A stretch of DNA of 64,000 nt from Ruminococcaceae bacterium R-25 (GCA_003149065.1 QGFZ01000001.1:1488001-1552000), one strand, 5' to 3'; numbered from the stretch's first letter, positions 1-9,420 are shown. Made by a program: numbers and translations. Notes: a model not told the origin generated them from the letters alone.

Positions 1-1217
1 AGCAGAACGCCGCCGACAAAGCCCGTCTCCTCTATGTAGATTGAGAAGATATAGTCGTTCTGCGCCTCTGATACATAATTATATTTGGATCTGGAATTTC
101 CGAGGCCGACACCCCACATTCCGCCTGAACCCAGAGCGTTATGGGCATTATCAACCTGACGGGTATCGTCCTTTGTAAGTCCGCCTTCCTCTTCCTCATC
201 CCTTTCTTCATCAGCATTGAAGATCTGGATTCGCTTGAAAACGTGTGCGTAGTTTCTCTCAATGCTTTTCTTCTTCTCAGCAGGCATTATGATAAATGCG
301 ACCGCACCGCCCACAATTCCGAATGCGAGCAAGACCGCCATGCCGTAAAGCCACGATTTGCCCGGGATCTCAGATACGAGAGCGCACATGAAGATTACAA
401 GACCAACAATGATGAAGCACGAAACGTGAGGCTGGATAACGATTACTATGTCGACCAGAACGCACATTCCGATAGGAAGGATAAAGTCGAACATCGCAGT
501 GAAAAGATTCTTGCCGAGCTTTGTCTTCGGCGTTTTGAACCTGCCCTCATTACGAAGGTTTGCGATTACCGAACGGTAGCCTGCAAAAGCAACGATCAGG
601 GCAACTTTGATGATCTCCGAACTCTGGAGCTGGATAGGACCGATGTTGATCCATCTGGCGGCACCGTGCTCACGTCCTACGCCTAAGGCGATCGTCGCAA
701 ACGCGAGGCCGAGGCTCACAAAATAAGCAATGAGCGCAACCCATTTCTGGTTAAAGAAATCGATCGGAATAAAAGAGATAACAAACATCACCACGATTCC
801 GACAACCGTGAATCTTATCTGTCTTGCAAGAAACCAGGATGAATTCTGGAACTGACCGTAAGCATCAGGTCCTGATACCGAATAGAGTACAACAAGACCG
901 AAAACGATCATGACGAATATCATCAGGATCATAGGGATATTTGAAGTTCTTACCGCCTGCTCGATCTTAGCCGCATTAAGGCCTTCGCGCTCTGCCTTCG
1001 GCGGAGGTTCGATAAGGCTGTCGATGTCGGTGATCTTACCGGTCTTGGGATCTGCAAAAGGCTTCTTTATAAAAGACTTTTTTGCAGGAGCATGGTTCTT
1101 CGAAGGCGCCTTTTTAACAGGTGCCTTATTACTTGGGGCACCGGTCTTAGCCGCTGTATTGGGATTACCATACAACGGTACATCAGGTATTATCGACTTT
1201 ACCTTCTTTTCAGCCAT
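1..1217 (-). CDS. ftsW: SEDS-family peptidoglycan glycosyltransferase FtsW, C-terminus beyond the window
   Basis: Partial gene: about 405 codons are present and the reading frame is open at base 1. FtsW polymerises lipid II at the septum together with the class B PBP encoded upstream. The protein starts with a basic Lys/Pro/Ala-rich cytoplasmic segment of about 85 residues, then several hydrophobic segments. SEDS landmarks are the ARWINIGPIQLQSSEIIK stretch (usual GxxRWI...QPSE region) and the loop with ALGSGGMWGVGLGNS followed by EAQNDYIFSI. The start ATG lies 3 bases after the murF stop. It differs from RodA at 11732-12856. Placement straight after murF, with no mraY between, is unusual. 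Confidence 0.9.
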   Translation of the reverse strand, partial: MAEKKVKSIIPDVPLYGNPNTAAKTGAPSNKAPVKKAPSKNHAPAKKSFIKKPFADPKTGKITDIDSLIEPPPKAEREGLNAAKIEQAVRTSNIPMILMIFVMIVFGLVVLYSVSGPDAYGQFQNSSWFLARQIRFTVVGIVVMFVISFIPIDFFNQKWVALIAYFVSLGLAFATIALGVGREHGAARWINIGPIQLQSSEIIKVALIVAFAGYRSVIANLRNEGRFKTPKTKLGKNLFTAMFDFILPIGMCVLVDIVIVIQPHVSCFIIVGLVIFMCALVSEIPGKSWLYGMAVLLAFGIVGGAVAFIIMPAEKKKSIERNYAHVFKRIQIFNADEERDEEEEGGLTKDDTRQVDNAHNALGSGGMWGVGLGNSRSKYNYVSEAQNDYIFSIYIEETGFVGGVL

Positions 1218-1220
1218 TTA

Positions 1221-2672
1221 TCAGGCATTCCCCTTCTCGATAAAACTCTTTGCCACTTTCTCGAAGCCGAAGCTGTGCGATGCCTTGAAAAGGATCGCGT
1301 CTCCGTCTCTTACATAATCTTCAAGACGTCTTTGAACGTCTTCAGTGTCTTTGCATTTTACTATTTCGAGCTTCATATTTACCATATGAGCGCCCTTTAT
1401 GAATTCATCGGCGTTTTCGCCTGTGACAAATACTCTGTCAAAGTCATAAGAAGCACACGCCTTGCCTGTCAGCTCATGAAGGCCGGGCGCAAATTTTCCG
1501 AGTTCCAGCATGCCTCCCAATGCAAGGACCTTGCGGTGTCCTTTTGCTTTCTTATAGAAGTTCAGGAAAGCATTTTCCATGGACTCGGGAGATGCATTAT
1601 AAGCATCGTTCATTATGAAATACCTGGCTGTTTCCGTGATAGCGCCTCTGCCGTCAACAGCGCTCTTTGTGCTGATCACTTCAGCAATCTTTTTCTGGTT
1701 TTCAGGTGTCTTTGTAATGCCCATCATATAGGCACAGAAGATTGCAAAAAGAGCATTTCTGATTGCAGGCTCACCATACATTCCGACACTGAGAGGAACC
1801 GAGAATTCAGAATCCTCACCCATTCTCTTAAGCTTCGCACCAAATGACATTCCCGTCTCAGTCTCCTTAACATCTGTTGCGGAAATGATGATCGGGCAAG
1901 GAAGATCGTCATCTGAACTTACCTGAATGCCTGCAATGAAATTATTTATTGTGAGCACCTTAACGCAGTGGTCAAAGAGCTTTCTGTCATCACTGTTGAT
2001 AGCGATAATTCCGCCGTCCGTAAGACCTTCCGTGATCTCCATCTTGGCATTCAGTATCGCGTCTTTGCTCTCTAATATTCCGATATGCGAATAACCGATA
2101 TTCGTGATTATCGCAATGTCAGGTCTCGCAATCTTTGTAAGATAAGAAATCTGGCCGGGGCCTCTCATACCCATCTCGACTACGATGACATCAGAGTCTT
2201 CGGGAGCAGAGAGGATCGACTGTGCCAAACCGATCTCGTTATTGAGATTTCTTACCGTCGAATGGACCTTAAGGCCGGTCTTCAGCACCTCAGCGATCAT
2301 GGTCCTTGTTGAAGTCTTTCCGACAGAACCTGTTACTGCGATAACCTTGCAGCCGAGCTTAAATCTGTAGTGGTTTGCAAGAAGTCCCAATGCCTTTACG
2401 GTATCTTCCACGATTATCGCATTTGCACCGTCGGGCACCATCTTTTCATCATTGGTAACAAGCGCGCATGCGCCAAGTTCAAATGCTTTTGCGAGATAAT
2501 CGTTGCCGTCAAAATTCTCACCCTTCAAAGCGATGAAAAGCTCACCTTCTTTGATGGTCCTCGTATCGGTAGATACACCTTTTACTTCGATCAATGATGC
2601 GAAAACGATCTCATCAGTTTTGGAGATCAGCCTGCCGCCTATTGCTTTCTTTACTTCTTCAAGCGTAAACAT
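1221..2672 (-). CDS. murF: UDP-N-acetylmuramoyl-tripeptide--D-alanyl-D-alanine ligase MurF
   Basis: 483 residues, normal length for MurF, which adds D-Ala-D-Ala to UDP-MurNAc-tripeptide in the cytoplasm. The Mur ligase P-loop GSVGKTSTR is near residue 115, and the EMGMRGPGQI and NDAYNASPESM motifs typical of MurF follow. The start ATG lies one base after the murE stop, with a GGAAGG ribosome binding site inside the end of murE, so the two are translationally linked. The next gene downstream is ftsW, not mraY. Confidence 0.95.
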   Translation of the reverse strand: MFTLEEVKKAIGGRLISKTDEIVFASLIEVKGVSTDTRTIKEGELFIALKGENFDGNDYLAKAFELGACALVTNDEKMVPDGANAIIVEDTVKALGLLANHYRFKLGCKVIAVTGSVGKTSTRTMIAEVLKTGLKVHSTVRNLNNEIGLAQSILSAPEDSDVIVVEMGMRGPGQISYLTKIARPDIAIITNIGYSHIGILESKDAILNAKMEITEGLTDGGIIAINSDDRKLFDHCVKVLTINNFIAGIQVSSDDDLPCPIIISATDVKETETGMSFGAKLKRMGEDSEFSVPLSVGMYGEPAIRNALFAIFCAYMMGITKTPENQKKIAEVISTKSAVDGRGAITETARYFIMNDAYNASPESMENAFLNFYKKAKGHRKVLALGGMLELGKFAPGLHELTGKACASYDFDRVFVTGENADEFIKGAHMVNMKLEIVKCKDTEDVQRRLEDYVRDGDAILFKASHSFGFEKVAKSFIEKGNA

Positions 2673-2673
2673 A

Positions 2674-4182
2674 TTATTTTCCTTCCCGCTCGATCACAGC
2701 ATTTCTGGCATGCTCGCAATCATCGAAATGTATCGTTTTGTCTGCAAAGATCTGATAGTCTTCGTGGCCCTTGCCGGCGATAAGAACAGTGTCACCTTCC
2801 TGAGCCATATTGATGGAGAGCTTAATTGCTTTGCTCCTGTCAGGTTCGACCTCATACTTTCCGTCAGTTTTGGATATACCCGTAACGATGTCGGCAATTA
2901 TCGCATCAGGTTCTTCCTTTCTGGGATTATCTGATGTTATTACCGTATAATCCGAGAGGTTTCCTGATACTTCGCCCATCTCGAAACGTCTTGTAACAGA
3001 ACGGTTTCCGCCGCATCCGAAAACAGTTATTATCCTTCCTGTAGTGTATTCCTTAAGAGTGGTCAGAACGCTCTCTAAAGCTGCAGCATTGTGTGCATAA
3101 TCAACGAGGATATTAACTCCGAAATTATTCTCAATGGGCTGCATTCTTCCGGGAACGCTGATATTTGCCAGAGCAGTCTTGATATCTTCAATATTTATGC
3201 CTTCAGTTACTGCAGAGCAAATAGCACAAAGAGCATTATAAACATTGAATTTTCCGGGAAGCGCAACAAAGATGTCGCACTTATAGTATTCGCAGTCGAG
3301 CTCGAAAACAGTACCTGTTACGTGACCTCTTCTCTCAGGTCTTAAGTTTCTTGCGACAAAGTCAGCTTCGCCGTTTATCGAATATGTGATAAGGTCAGTT
3401 TTGCCTTTGCAGTATTCGATAACTCTTTCTGCAGCATCGCAGTCGAGATTGACGATACCCTTTTCGCAACTATCGAAGATCTTAAGTTTGCAGGTAATGT
3501 AGTCTTCCATATCAGGATGCTCATTAGGCGCAATATGGTCTTCGTAAAGATTTGTAAAAGCAGCCGTACGGTATGTAAGGCCCCTTACCCTGTCGAGCTT
3601 TAATGCCTGGGAAGATACCTCCATTACAAGGCTTTCCGAATTGTTTCTCGTTAAGACATCCATCATGTCATAGAGTTCTCTTGATTCAGGTGTCGTATGG
3701 GCAGCATGTGTCTTTTTTCCTGCAATGATATTGCAGACAGTTCCAATGAGGCCTGTGTCCCTGCCGCTTTGCTCAAGGATAGCTCTCAGCATGAAAGCCG
3801 TAGTAGTCTTACCCTTGGTTCCTGTAATGCCGTATATGGAGAGTCTCTTTTCGGGATGCTCGTAAAAATTTGCGCACAGATCAGCCAGATGCTTATGTGT
3901 GTCATCGATCTCAATGACGCTTAAGAAATTCTCTTTCGCGAGGACATCAAGTTCATCAGCTGAAAGGCATGTTCTGTTCTTATCAACAACTATCGCGGAA
4001 GCGCCCTTTTCTGCAGCCATTGAAGCAAATGAATGGCCGTCAACGGTAAATCCCTGAACGCATACGAAGAGCGATCCTATTGCCACTTTTCTGGAGTCAT
4101 ACTCGACAGATGTGATCTCCTTGTTAAGATCACCTGAAATTACCTCAAAATCTATATTGTTAAGAACTTCCTGAAGTTTCAT
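2674..4182 (-). CDS. murE: UDP-MurNAc-tripeptide synthetase MurE, meso-diaminopimelate type
   Basis: About 502 residues. Adds the third stem-peptide residue to UDP-MurNAc-L-Ala-D-Glu. The P-loop GTKGKTTTAF and the DNPR motif (in TSDNPRKEEPDA) are visible; DNPR is the known meso-diaminopimelate specificity signature, so an mDAP peptidoglycan is inferred. I chose the ATG at 4182 over an upstream in-frame start at 4209 because AGAGGAAG sits just before it. A 135-base gap separates it from the upstream PBP gene; the gene is otherwise packed against murF. Confidence 0.95.
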   Translation of the reverse strand: MKLQEVLNNIDFEVISGDLNKEITSVEYDSRKVAIGSLFVCVQGFTVDGHSFASMAAEKGASAIVVDKNRTCLSADELDVLAKENFLSVIEIDDTHKHLADLCANFYEHPEKRLSIYGITGTKGKTTTAFMLRAILEQSGRDTGLIGTVCNIIAGKKTHAAHTTPESRELYDMMDVLTRNNSESLVMEVSSQALKLDRVRGLTYRTAAFTNLYEDHIAPNEHPDMEDYITCKLKIFDSCEKGIVNLDCDAAERVIEYCKGKTDLITYSINGEADFVARNLRPERRGHVTGTVFELDCEYYKCDIFVALPGKFNVYNALCAICSAVTEGINIEDIKTALANISVPGRMQPIENNFGVNILVDYAHNAAALESVLTTLKEYTTGRIITVFGCGGNRSVTRRFEMGEVSGNLSDYTVITSDNPRKEEPDAIIADIVTGISKTDGKYEVEPDRSKAIKLSINMAQEGDTVLIAGKGHEDYQIFADKTIHFDDCEHARNAVIEREGK

Positions 4183-4317
4183 ATTTCTTCCTCTGTCGCT
4201 ATCTGTCAATTACGCTTTTAAACCGACAAATATATTAAAACAAAAAGTTCAAACTCTTATGTGGCAAAAAGAATGAAATTAATGTAATGGCGCCTCCCAT
4301 GTTTGTGCGTGAGAGCA

Positions 4318-6801
4318 CTATTCCTCTCTGCGTTTATTCGTGTTTCCCGCTGTTGTTCCGTCTTCACCTGAAGTATCAACGACTGTAGAAGACTTTGTAG
4401 CATCGTTTTGCTGGTTATATGTTGCCGTGCTGCTGCTCGACAATTTGACATAAATTATGTCGCCGGCTTTAACGGTCATGCCGGAAGCAACGCTCTGGCT
4501 CACGCATACGCCCTTGATGTCGCTGTTCTTGTCGATCTTGCAGTTGAGGTTCATCTTAAGGCATGCCTCAATACACTCGATCGCAGACATTCCGGCCATA
4601 TTGGGAACTCTTGTTGTGAGCATTTCTTCTTCAGAAACATTCTCAGGATAGAGTACGACGACACCTGTCTTATAAAGCGTGTGGTAATAGTCAGGATATG
4701 TTCTAGCAACTATTGTCTCAGAGTTCATGTCGAGTGTTCCGTAGAGAGTTGAAAGACCGTTTACGGAGATCTTTGATGCAGCCTGTGATGCAGGGAGTCC
4801 GTCGACCTTTTGGACGTACCATTCCTTGAGCATCTCACTGTATTCTTCTTCTGTGAATTTTCTCTCGACACCCATGTAAGACAATGTGCCTTCAACGATC
4901 TTTGCCGCCGTGGAAGCTGCAGAAGATGAGCCTACCGACTTATCTCTCGGCTTATTGATAACTACGAGAACTGCGATCTTCGGATCGTAAGAAGGTGCAT
5001 AGCATGAGAACGAGAGAACGTGGAGACCTTTAAGTTCACCTACGTCGATCGTTGATGTTGAGGTCTTACCTGCAACTGCGTAACCTGCAACTTTACCTGC
5101 TGAACCGGTACCGTCGGATACAACGCCTTCCATCAGTTTTCTTACTCTCTTACATGTATCTTCAGAGAACACCGTTCTAACTACTTCAGGTTCGATCTCG
5201 TCCACGATATTTCCTTCAGGATCCGTAATGTATTTAACGATGTGCGGAACGAGAAGGTCGCCGCCGTTAACGATAGCACAGTAGGATGTGATCAGCTGGA
5301 TAGGCGTAACCGTCGAAGACTCGCCGTAAGACAAAACCGACATATCGACCTTGGACGGACTCTTATGGAAGATACCCTTACCTTCAGCAGGAAGGTCTAT
5401 TCCGGTCGCATCATAGAAACCGAGCATGCGGACATATGAATAATACTTTGTTATTCCGATCCTCTGCGCAAGCTGTGCAAAGACAGGGTTGCATGAGTTT
5501 TCGAAAGCCTTGGTGAGTGTTTCCTGACCGTGGTTAAAGCCAGCCGACTTCTGCATCCAGCATGAAATCGTGTGCTGTTCTGAGAGTTTCATCGGAGCAT
5601 CGTCAAATGTCTCATCTTCTCTTGCGAGGTTTTCCTCAAAAGCCATGCAGGTTGTAAGAGCCTTGAATGTTGAACCGGGCTCGTATGTATCGGAAACGCA
5701 GCGGTTACGCCAGGCATTCGCCATTACGTACTGGACTCTGGTCTCCTTATCCATGTAGTTCCATGCTTCTTCACCCACTCCGTACGGCCTTCCGTAAGGA
5801 TCGTTAAGGTCGTAGTTGGGGATAGATACCATTGCATAAACGGCACCTGTATAAGGATTCATAACGATAGCGCATACACCGTCGATCGGGTCGAACTTAT
5901 CGTAAGCTTCTTTAGCTGCTTCTTCTGCGATTCTCTGGATACTGATGTCGATATTGGTGACTATGTTGTTACCGTCTGATACGGCTCTCGAAGTAGCATC
6001 AGCATAAGGAAGTACGCCGCCCGTGATTTCATCAGTCTCTGAATATCTGTATCCGTCATCACCTGAAAGAATGCTGTTGTAGTATGCCTCAAGGCCATAA
6101 AGACCGTTAAGGCTGACGCCGTCATTTTTCGCATATCCGACAACCTGGGAAGCAAGACTTCCGTAGTTGTAATATCTCTGAGGAACTGCAACGAAAGCAA
6201 AGCCTTTGACCTTGTTTTCCTTCGCCCACTTCGCGAATTCGTCTTTTTTCTCAACAGGAATATTCTTAATAACGTCGCATCCTGCAACATCATTTCTCTT
6301 ATCTGTCTTATCCGTAGGATCAACTGGAATGATCTTGTCTAATTTTTCGTAACTGACACCTAAAATGCCGACAACGCCGTCCATGATCTGCTGTCTGTCC
6401 ATAAGAGCGGATGAAACCATCTTCGGGGAACAGATGAGCGTGTAATCGTATGTATTTGATGCCATCGGGACCATGTTTGCATCGTAGATAAGTCCGCGGC
6501 TCGCACTGTATGTTACGAGAGTCCACTGTTCATCAGCGGCAGCTCTGGCATACTTGTCATAGTCTCTTACTGTCGTCTGATAGAGATTTAAAAGGAGATA
6601 AGCTGTATAAAGAACCACTACAACTGAAACGACCGCAATCCATACCTTTGCATATGAATTGCGTTTATGCTGCTGATCCTTTGACTGTTCTTCAGGGTCG
6701 TTTTCCGCAGGAATCTTTACCGATTCCTTAATGCCGTCTTTCGTTTTGATCCCGGTAAAACCCTTTAAGGGTTGGGCATTACTTATCAGGGTGCGCTGCA
6801 T
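4318..6801 (-). CDS. Class B penicillin-binding protein (FtsI/SpoVD type) with C-terminal PASTA domain
   Basis: 827 residues. Transpeptidase that cross-links septal peptidoglycan with FtsW. One N-terminal membrane segment lies near residues 52-73, then the PBP dimerisation region. Active-site motifs are STFK at 377-380 (nucleophile Ser377), SCN at 436-438 and KTST at 579-582. A PASTA-like domain (VPNMAGMSAIECIEAC...) follows near 710-780, then a Ser/Thr-rich tail. Position in the dcw cluster supports a division role (ftsI/pbpB or spoVD; I cannot choose). The start overlaps the ftsL-like gene by 23 bases and has only a weak ribosome binding site, so the exact start is less sure. Confidence 0.9.
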   Translation of the reverse strand: MQRTLISNAQPLKGFTGIKTKDGIKESVKIPAENDPEEQSKDQQHKRNSYAKVWIAVVSVVVVLYTAYLLLNLYQTTVRDYDKYARAAADEQWTLVTYSASRGLIYDANMVPMASNTYDYTLICSPKMVSSALMDRQQIMDGVVGILGVSYEKLDKIIPVDPTDKTDKRNDVAGCDVIKNIPVEKKDEFAKWAKENKVKGFAFVAVPQRYYNYGSLASQVVGYAKNDGVSLNGLYGLEAYYNSILSGDDGYRYSETDEITGGVLPYADATSRAVSDGNNIVTNIDISIQRIAEEAAKEAYDKFDPIDGVCAIVMNPYTGAVYAMVSIPNYDLNDPYGRPYGVGEEAWNYMDKETRVQYVMANAWRNRCVSDTYEPGSTFKALTTCMAFEENLAREDETFDDAPMKLSEQHTISCWMQKSAGFNHGQETLTKAFENSCNPVFAQLAQRIGITKYYSYVRMLGFYDATGIDLPAEGKGIFHKSPSKVDMSVLSYGESSTVTPIQLITSYCAIVNGGDLLVPHIVKYITDPEGNIVDEIEPEVVRTVFSEDTCKRVRKLMEGVVSDGTGSAGKVAGYAVAGKTSTSTIDVGELKGLHVLSFSCYAPSYDPKIAVLVVINKPRDKSVGSSSAASTAAKIVEGTLSYMGVERKFTEEEYSEMLKEWYVQKVDGLPASQAASKISVNGLSTLYGTLDMNSETIVARTYPDYYHTLYKTGVVVLYPENVSEEEMLTTRVPNMAGMSAIECIEACLKMNLNCKIDKNSDIKGVCVSQSVASGMTVKAGDIIYVKLSSSSTATYNQQNDATKSSTVVDTSGEDGTTAGNTNKRREE

Positions 6802-7474
6802 AATAGTCAGCCAACGCGTCCTTGGAATCCTTGAACGCTTCCTCGTTTATTCCGTCAGAGTTATAGTTGATCCTTGTCTTCAATGAATCCGTATTAGGGA
6901 TCGGGAGATTAATTACCTGATTCATATTCGGATCCTGCATGCCGAGCGCGATCGCACGTGCACGGATAACATCCATGTCCGTGATTCCGTTAGCATTCTC
7001 TTCTGCGTTTACTATTTCTCTTTTAGCGGTATTGATCTTGTCTTTAAGATTAGAATTATCTCTTGCAAGCTCTGAGATCTCTGTCTGAGGATAGAGAAGG
7101 AGCATTACGAATACGCCGATCGCAATTACAAGAATGATCGAGATTACTGTCTCGAAAAGCTTCCTTCTCGTAAGTCTTCTTGTCTTCTTTTTATTCTCTA
7201 ATCTCGTCTTCGGATCTTCGTGTTCCTTTGCATACTGAACTGATCTCTCATGAACATCTTCATAAGAAGCGAATTCTTCAGACATATACTTGCTGATGGG
7301 TTCTTCGATTATAAGGTTTTCTTCATCGGTGGTATAAGGGTCATAAGGAATGATAGAGCCTGCATTATAAGTATAAGTGCTCTTTCCGGCAGACAGCACT
7401 TCGTTGAGCGCTTCATCCTGTGCGCCTACATCGAAGCTTTTGATTTTTCTTTTCGATGCTGTCTTGACTGCCAT
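6779..7474 (-). CDS. FtsL/DivIC-like cell division protein
   Basis: 231 residues. A long charged cytoplasmic N-terminus (about 110 residues, ending in a KKKTRRLTRRK patch) precedes a single hydrophobic segment near 112-132 and then a short predicted coiled coil (ELARDNSNLKDKINTAKREI). This bitopic layout and the position between rsmH and the class B PBP are those of FtsL, which recruits FtsI/FtsW through DivIB/FtsQ and DivIC. Sequence identity in this family is always weak, so the call rests on topology and context. The N-terminal extension is longer than in Bacillus FtsL. Confidence 0.75.
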   Translation of the reverse strand: MAVKTASKRKIKSFDVGAQDEALNEVLSAGKSTYTYNAGSIIPYDPYTTDEENLIIEEPISKYMSEEFASYEDVHERSVQYAKEHEDPKTRLENKKKTRRLTRRKLFETVISIILVIAIGVFVMLLLYPQTEISELARDNSNLKDKINTAKREIVNAEENANGITDMDVIRARAIALGMQDPNMNQVINLPIPNTDSLKTRINYNSDGINEEAFKDSKDALADYYAAHPDK

Positions 7475-7499
7475 TTCCTACTACCTTTACTTATATTCG

Positions 7500-8468
7500 T
7501 TAGTTGTATTGCTCGTTATCGTTCCTCTCAAATACCCTGAGCTTCGAGCTTCGAGATCTCGGATTGATCTCTATTTCTTCTTCCGTCGGTTCGATCGGTT
7601 TCTTAGTGATCACCGTTCCCAAGGACTTCTTTCCGCAAACGCATACGGGGAAATCTCTGGGACATGTACAAGGACTTTCTGCTGTCCTGAAGGCTTCCTT
7701 TACGATCCTGTCTTCCAATGAATGGAAAGATATGACTGCAAATCTTCCGCCCGGTTTGAGCTTTCTGATTCCGTCGTTCAAAAGTGATTCCAGACCGTCA
7801 AGCTCGTGATTGACTTCAATTCTTATGGCCTGGAAGCATCTCTTTGCAGGATGCTGGTCCTCGCCCCTGCCGTGACCCGGCATATAATCCTTGATAGCCT
7901 GTGCAAGTTCCGTAGTTCTTGTGAAAGGCTTTGTTCTTCTTCTCTCAACGATACCGTCAGCGATCCTTCCGGCATGGTGTTCTTCACCATATTCCCTGAA
8001 GATTCTCTCAAGTTCGTCTCTCGAATATCTGTTTACGACTTCTGCTGCCGTAAGCCATTCATCAGGATCCATTCTCATGTCCAAAGGACCGTTCTTCATA
8101 TAAGAGAAACCTCTCTCAGCCGTATCGAGCTGATACGAAGAAACGCCGAGATCAGCCATAATGCCGTCGACCTTACCGATCTTGAGGCTCCTGATAATAT
8201 CATCTATATCTTTATAGTCAGATTTGACAGGCATCCAGTCGATCCCTGCAAATGCATCCTTACGCTCCATGCATGCAGCAAGAGCAGCGTCGTCCTTATC
8301 GATCGAAACAAGGATTCCCTGTCCCTTCATTCTCCTGGCGATCTCAGCGCTGTGAGAACCTCCGCCTGCAGTACAGTCCACATAGATACCGCCCGGTCTG
8401 ACATTAAGCGCGTCAACCGTCTGGTAAAGGAGTACGGGAATGTGATCAAAATCAGAGACCTTCAACAT
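7500..8468 (-). CDS. rsmH: 16S rRNA (cytosine1402-N4)-methyltransferase RsmH (MraW)
   Basis: 322 residues, normal family length. SAM-dependent methylation of C1402 in the ribosomal P site. HIPVLL at the N-terminus, the SAM-binding VDCTAGGGSHS motif near residues 31-41, and the ADLGVSSYQLDTAERGFSY and ISFHSLEDRIVK motifs are characteristic. The ATG overlaps the end of mraZ by 17 bases, as is common in this cluster. Confidence 0.96.
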   Translation of the reverse strand: MLKVSDFDHIPVLLYQTVDALNVRPGGIYVDCTAGGGSHSAEIARRMKGQGILVSIDKDDAALAACMERKDAFAGIDWMPVKSDYKDIDDIIRSLKIGKVDGIMADLGVSSYQLDTAERGFSYMKNGPLDMRMDPDEWLTAAEVVNRYSRDELERIFREYGEEHHAGRIADGIVERRRTKPFTRTTELAQAIKDYMPGHGRGEDQHPAKRCFQAIRIEVNHELDGLESLLNDGIRKLKPGGRFAVISFHSLEDRIVKEAFRTAESPCTCPRDFPVCVCGKKSLGTVITKKPIEPTEEEIEINPRSRSSKLRVFERNDNEQYN

Positions 8469-8880
8469 AATACTTCGTCTCCAATCCTTCTATGCCGCTG
8501 AGGTCGTGATCCTCATTGTCATAGAAACTCTTAGTGCAAATATCGAGCTTACCGTCATCATTAAAAACGCAGATCTCGTCGCCGGGCTTTGCATTGATCC
8601 TGTCCCAAAGCTCACTGTTTACAGAGATTCTGCCCTGGGAATCAACGCTTACTTCACAAGCCTCACCGATGATAGCTCTCTTGATCTTACGAACATTGGA
8701 ATCCATGGAATTGAGCTTTGAGAGCTGAGCCTTCAATGCCTCAAAATGGTCCTTCGAGTAAACGCACAAATAGCCGACATCGAGGCTGTTTGTTACTACA
8801 ACCTCAGCGCCAAGCAATTCTTTTTGCTTAGAAGGGATAAAAAATCTCCCCTTTGCGTCTACTTTCTTAATGTCTCTCAT
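8452..8880 (-). CDS. mraZ: Transcriptional regulator MraZ
   Basis: 142 residues, the usual MraZ length, with two SpoVT/AbrB-like DNA-binding repeats: DAKGRFFIPSKQ near the start and DSQGRISVNSEL in the middle. MraZ binds repeats in front of its own gene and controls the dcw cluster. I took ATG at 8880 (MRDIKKVDAKGR) rather than the longer frame from 8985, because the extra 35 residues translate operator and leader DNA and do not resemble MraZ. First gene of the leftward dcw operon. Confidence 0.93.
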   Translation of the reverse strand: MRDIKKVDAKGRFFIPSKQKELLGAEVVVTNSLDVGYLCVYSKDHFEALKAQLSKLNSMDSNVRKIKRAIIGEACEVSVDSQGRISVNSELWDRINAKPGDEICVFNDDGKLDICTKSFYDNEDHDLSGIEGLETKYYVEGL

Positions 8881-8934
8881 CCTGAGTCTTTCGTTTATAC
8901 ATGATTTTGTGTTAAAGTGGGGGCCGCGGTCGGT

Positions 8935-8985
8935 TTTCGACCACTTTCCTCCACCAGAATGGGAATTATCTCCCCGAATCACCAC
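8935..8985 (-). promoter_or_regulatory. Candidate MraZ operator: three GTGG boxes
   Basis: On the minus strand GTGGAGGAAA (8954 to 8945) and GTGGTCGAAA (8944 to 8935) form a direct repeat with an exact 10-base step, and GTGGTGATTC starts 31 bases upstream at 8985, about three helical turns away. MraZ is known to bind short G-rich direct repeats with 10-base spacing in front of mraZ. A hairpin (GGTCG/CGACC, 8928-8942) and an AAAGTGG/CCACTTT inverted repeat (8914-8947) overlap the same stretch. Binding is inferred. Confidence 0.6.
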
Positions 8986-8993
8986 ACATCTGT

Positions 8994-9022
8994 ATTCTAT
9001 TCGTAATCTTTTTTTAACGCAA
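8994..9022 (-). promoter_or_regulatory. Sigma-A type promoter of the mraZ-dcw operon
   Basis: Minus strand: -35 TTGCGT (9022 to 9017), 17-base spacer, -10 TAGAAT (8999 to 8994). The predicted start near 8987 places the GTGG boxes in the transcribed leader, about 105 bases before the mraZ ATG. Confidence 0.7.
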
Positions 9023-9287
9023 GAGGTTTTTTGTAATTTTTTGGAAATTTGTTAAATATTTTTTCTATGCTGATCCGGCAAAGGCTTTGAAGGCGAAACT
9101 CCGCGTGGTTGATGGGTTTTTGTTGTGTGTTGTCCATCAAAAAGAGAGGCAAATGCACGAAAACTGACACACTATTACCTCAATTGGAAACAGGGGATGT
9201 AATTGTCATAAAACTGATATGAAAAGGTGCCCTTTCAGGGGTGATTTTGAGGGTGAAGCTTCATCAGAAATGGGAGTGCACGAAATA

Positions 9288-9388
9288 GTGACGAAATCAG
9301 CCTAAAGCGTCACCAATTCCGTCACTTTACCCCCAAAATGACGAAATGTGTGACGAATTCAGCTGAAACCGTCACCATTTTCGTCACT
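9288..9388. repeat. Two imperfect direct copies of a 39-bp palindrome
   Basis: Copies at 9288-9326 and 9350-9388, starting 62 bases apart, agree at about 33 of 39 positions. Each begins GTGACGAA and ends with CGTCACT, so each can fold on itself, and each carries a third internal CGTCACC half-site. A further TGACGAAATG half-site lies between the copies. Confidence 0.75.
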
Positions 9389-9420
9389 TCCAATCACAAG
9401 TCTTTTTCACCATAAACAAA

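Noticed and set aside
4183-4317. Small gene in the gap between the PBP and murE
   Set aside because: The 64-codon frame there overlaps the PBP end and lacks a ribosome binding site; the gap itself shows no clear structure.
8881-8985. N-terminal extension of mraZ by 35 residues
   Set aside because: The extension translates the leader with the GTGG boxes and hairpins, and known MraZ proteins begin at the MRDIKKVDAKGR-like sequence.
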